Source: Anaerolineaceae bacterium UBA4081 (GTDB taxonomy: Bacteria; Chloroflexota; Anaerolineae; Anaerolineales; Anaerolineaceae). Taken from it: a DNA stretch of 6,758 nucleotides. The stretch covers positions 7,761-14,518 of the forward strand of contig DFYN01000057.1 of assembly GCA_002383615.1 (NCBI GenBank), in the 5' to 3' direction. Numbering within the stretch: the stretch's first letter is position 1; each line of letters begins with the position of its first letter. Position numbers and translations under genes: made by a program. The notes below the pieces were generated by a model, which was given only the letters and a program-made list of their open reading frames with translations, was not told the DNA's origin and made no database searches. Positions 5,911-6,758 of this stretch are shown piece after piece.

Positions 5911-6758
5911 CCCAGTCATCGCGATTGTTGGACCCACTGCGGTCGGAAAGACAAAGATTGCAGTGGAATTGGCAGAAGCAATTGAAGGTGAGATTGTCTC
6001 AGCTGATTCCCGCCTGTTTTATCGTGGCATGGATATTGGTACTGCTAAACCTTCGATGGCGGAACGGAGAGGCATCCCACATCATCTTATTGATGTAACG
6101 GAACCAAATGAAATTTGGAGCCTTGCTGATTTTCAGCAAGCGGCATACGCGGCGATTTCAGAAATTCACGGTCGACACAAACTTCCCATTCTGGTTGGCG
6201 GCACGGGGCAATACTTCAGGGCGGTAGTGGAAGGTTGGGGCTTACCCAAGCTTCCACCAGATGAAGGTTTACGGAAAGAAATTGAGAAATGGGCAACGCT
6301 GGTAGGACCGTACGGATTACATGAACGTCTTGCAGTACTTGATCCCCAGGCTGCCAGGGTGATTGATGCTCGTAACGTTCGACGTACGGTTAGGGCACTG
6401 GAGGTCATTTTCAGGACTGGGCTGCGCTTTAGTGAGCAGCGACGGCAAGGTGTGCGCCCGTACTCGTTGTTTATCATTGGTTTGAAGCGTTCGCGTCAGG
6501 AATTATACCGACGGATTGATGAGCGTATCAGCCACATGTTGGAGGATGGCTTGCTTGAAGAAACACAAAAGTTGATTGAGAATGGTTATGCTGCCACATT
6601 GCCTTCAATGTCTGCGATCGGTTATGCAGAGATGTGCGGGATACTGGAAGGTCGCATGGATATGGCAGAAGCTGAGCTGCTGATGAAAAGGCGAACACGC
6701 AACTTTGTACGGCGACAGGCGAATTGGTTTAGGGAGACAGACCCGACCATCCACTGGT
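5888..6758 (+). CDS. miaA: tRNA dimethylallyltransferase, 3' end cut by window edge
   Basis: Transfers the dimethylallyl group of DMAPP to N6 of A37 in tRNAs reading codons that begin with U, the first step towards (m)s2i6A. 290 codons are open to the right edge; the family runs to about 300-315, so only the extreme C-terminus is missing. Visible motifs: P-loop GPTAVGKT at 15-22, SADSRLFYRGMDIGTAKP at 38-55, GGTGQYF at 104-110, DARNVRRTVRALE at 160-172, SAIGYAE at 242-248 and TRNFVRRQANWFR at 270-282. The residue after DSR is L rather than the common Q, but E. coli also has a different residue there (DSALIY), so this is tolerated. The ATG at 5888 lies inside the end of yraN; it puts the P-loop at the usual distance from the N-terminus. 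No strong Shine-Dalgarno is seen, so translation may be coupled to yraN. Confidence 0.95.
   Translation, partial: MQYLTFPDPVIAIVGPTAVGKTKIAVELAEAIEGEIVSADSRLFYRGMDIGTAKPSMAERRGIPHHLIDVTEPNEIWSLADFQQAAYAAISEIHGRHKLPILVGGTGQYFRAVVEGWGLPKLPPDEGLRKEIEKWATLVGPYGLHERLAVLDPQAARVIDARNVRRTVRALEVIFRTGLRFSEQRRQGVRPYSLFIIGLKRSRQELYRRIDERISHMLEDGLLEETQKLIENGYAATLPSMSAIGYAEMCGILEGRMDMAEAELLMKRRTRNFVRRQANWFRETDPTIHW

Noticed and set aside
6166..6477. 103-residue minus-strand frame inside miaA.
   Set aside because: It is antisense to well-conserved MiaA motifs and has no ribosome site or recognisable family.

Overview
The window holds six protein genes packed almost end to end on two divergent transcription units, with no RNA genes, mobile elements, CRISPR arrays or repeats that I can see. 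The only real intergenic gap is 76 bp (5460-5535). The protein style (GlgC with an RAKPAVPFAGKYR-type N-terminus, a TrzA-type deaminase carrying an extra C-terminal domain, a short CinA, balanced base composition) suggests a Chloroflexota bacterium, perhaps of the Anaerolineae. This is an impression from the sequences, not a measured assignment.

Minus-strand unit, in transcription order from about 5480 down to the left edge: (1) a CinA-family protein (4308-5459) whose N-terminal molybdopterin-binding-like domain is intact but whose C-terminal PncC-like part is shortened and lacks the AESCTGG active-site motif; (2) a 658-residue two-domain protein (2315-4291), an MTA/SAH-type adenosine-derivative deaminase joined in one reading frame to a CYTH (CyaB/thiamine-triphosphatase-like) domain; (3) glgA, glycogen synthase (830-2305); (4) glgC, glucose-1-phosphate adenylyltransferase (1-833, cut by the window edge after 277 residues). 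The gaps are 16 bp, 9 bp and a 4-bp ATGA overlap, so one mRNA is likely. GlgC makes ADP-glucose and GlgA polymerises it, so the end of the operon is a glycogen-synthesis pair. The first two genes are nucleotide salvage or 'housecleaning' functions with no obvious direct link to glycogen.

Plus-strand unit: yraN (5536-5910, UPF0102 nuclease-like, TTG start) overlaps by 23 bp the start of miaA (5888 to the right edge, tRNA dimethylallyltransferase, 290 residues seen, probably lacking only its last few to few tens of residues).

The most noteworthy items are the deaminase-CYTH fusion, in which acidic positions of the CYTH metal-binding pairs are changed, and the degenerate PncC half of CinA directly upstream of it. 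I see no complete new defence or mobile system here; most of the window is ordinary housekeeping DNA.
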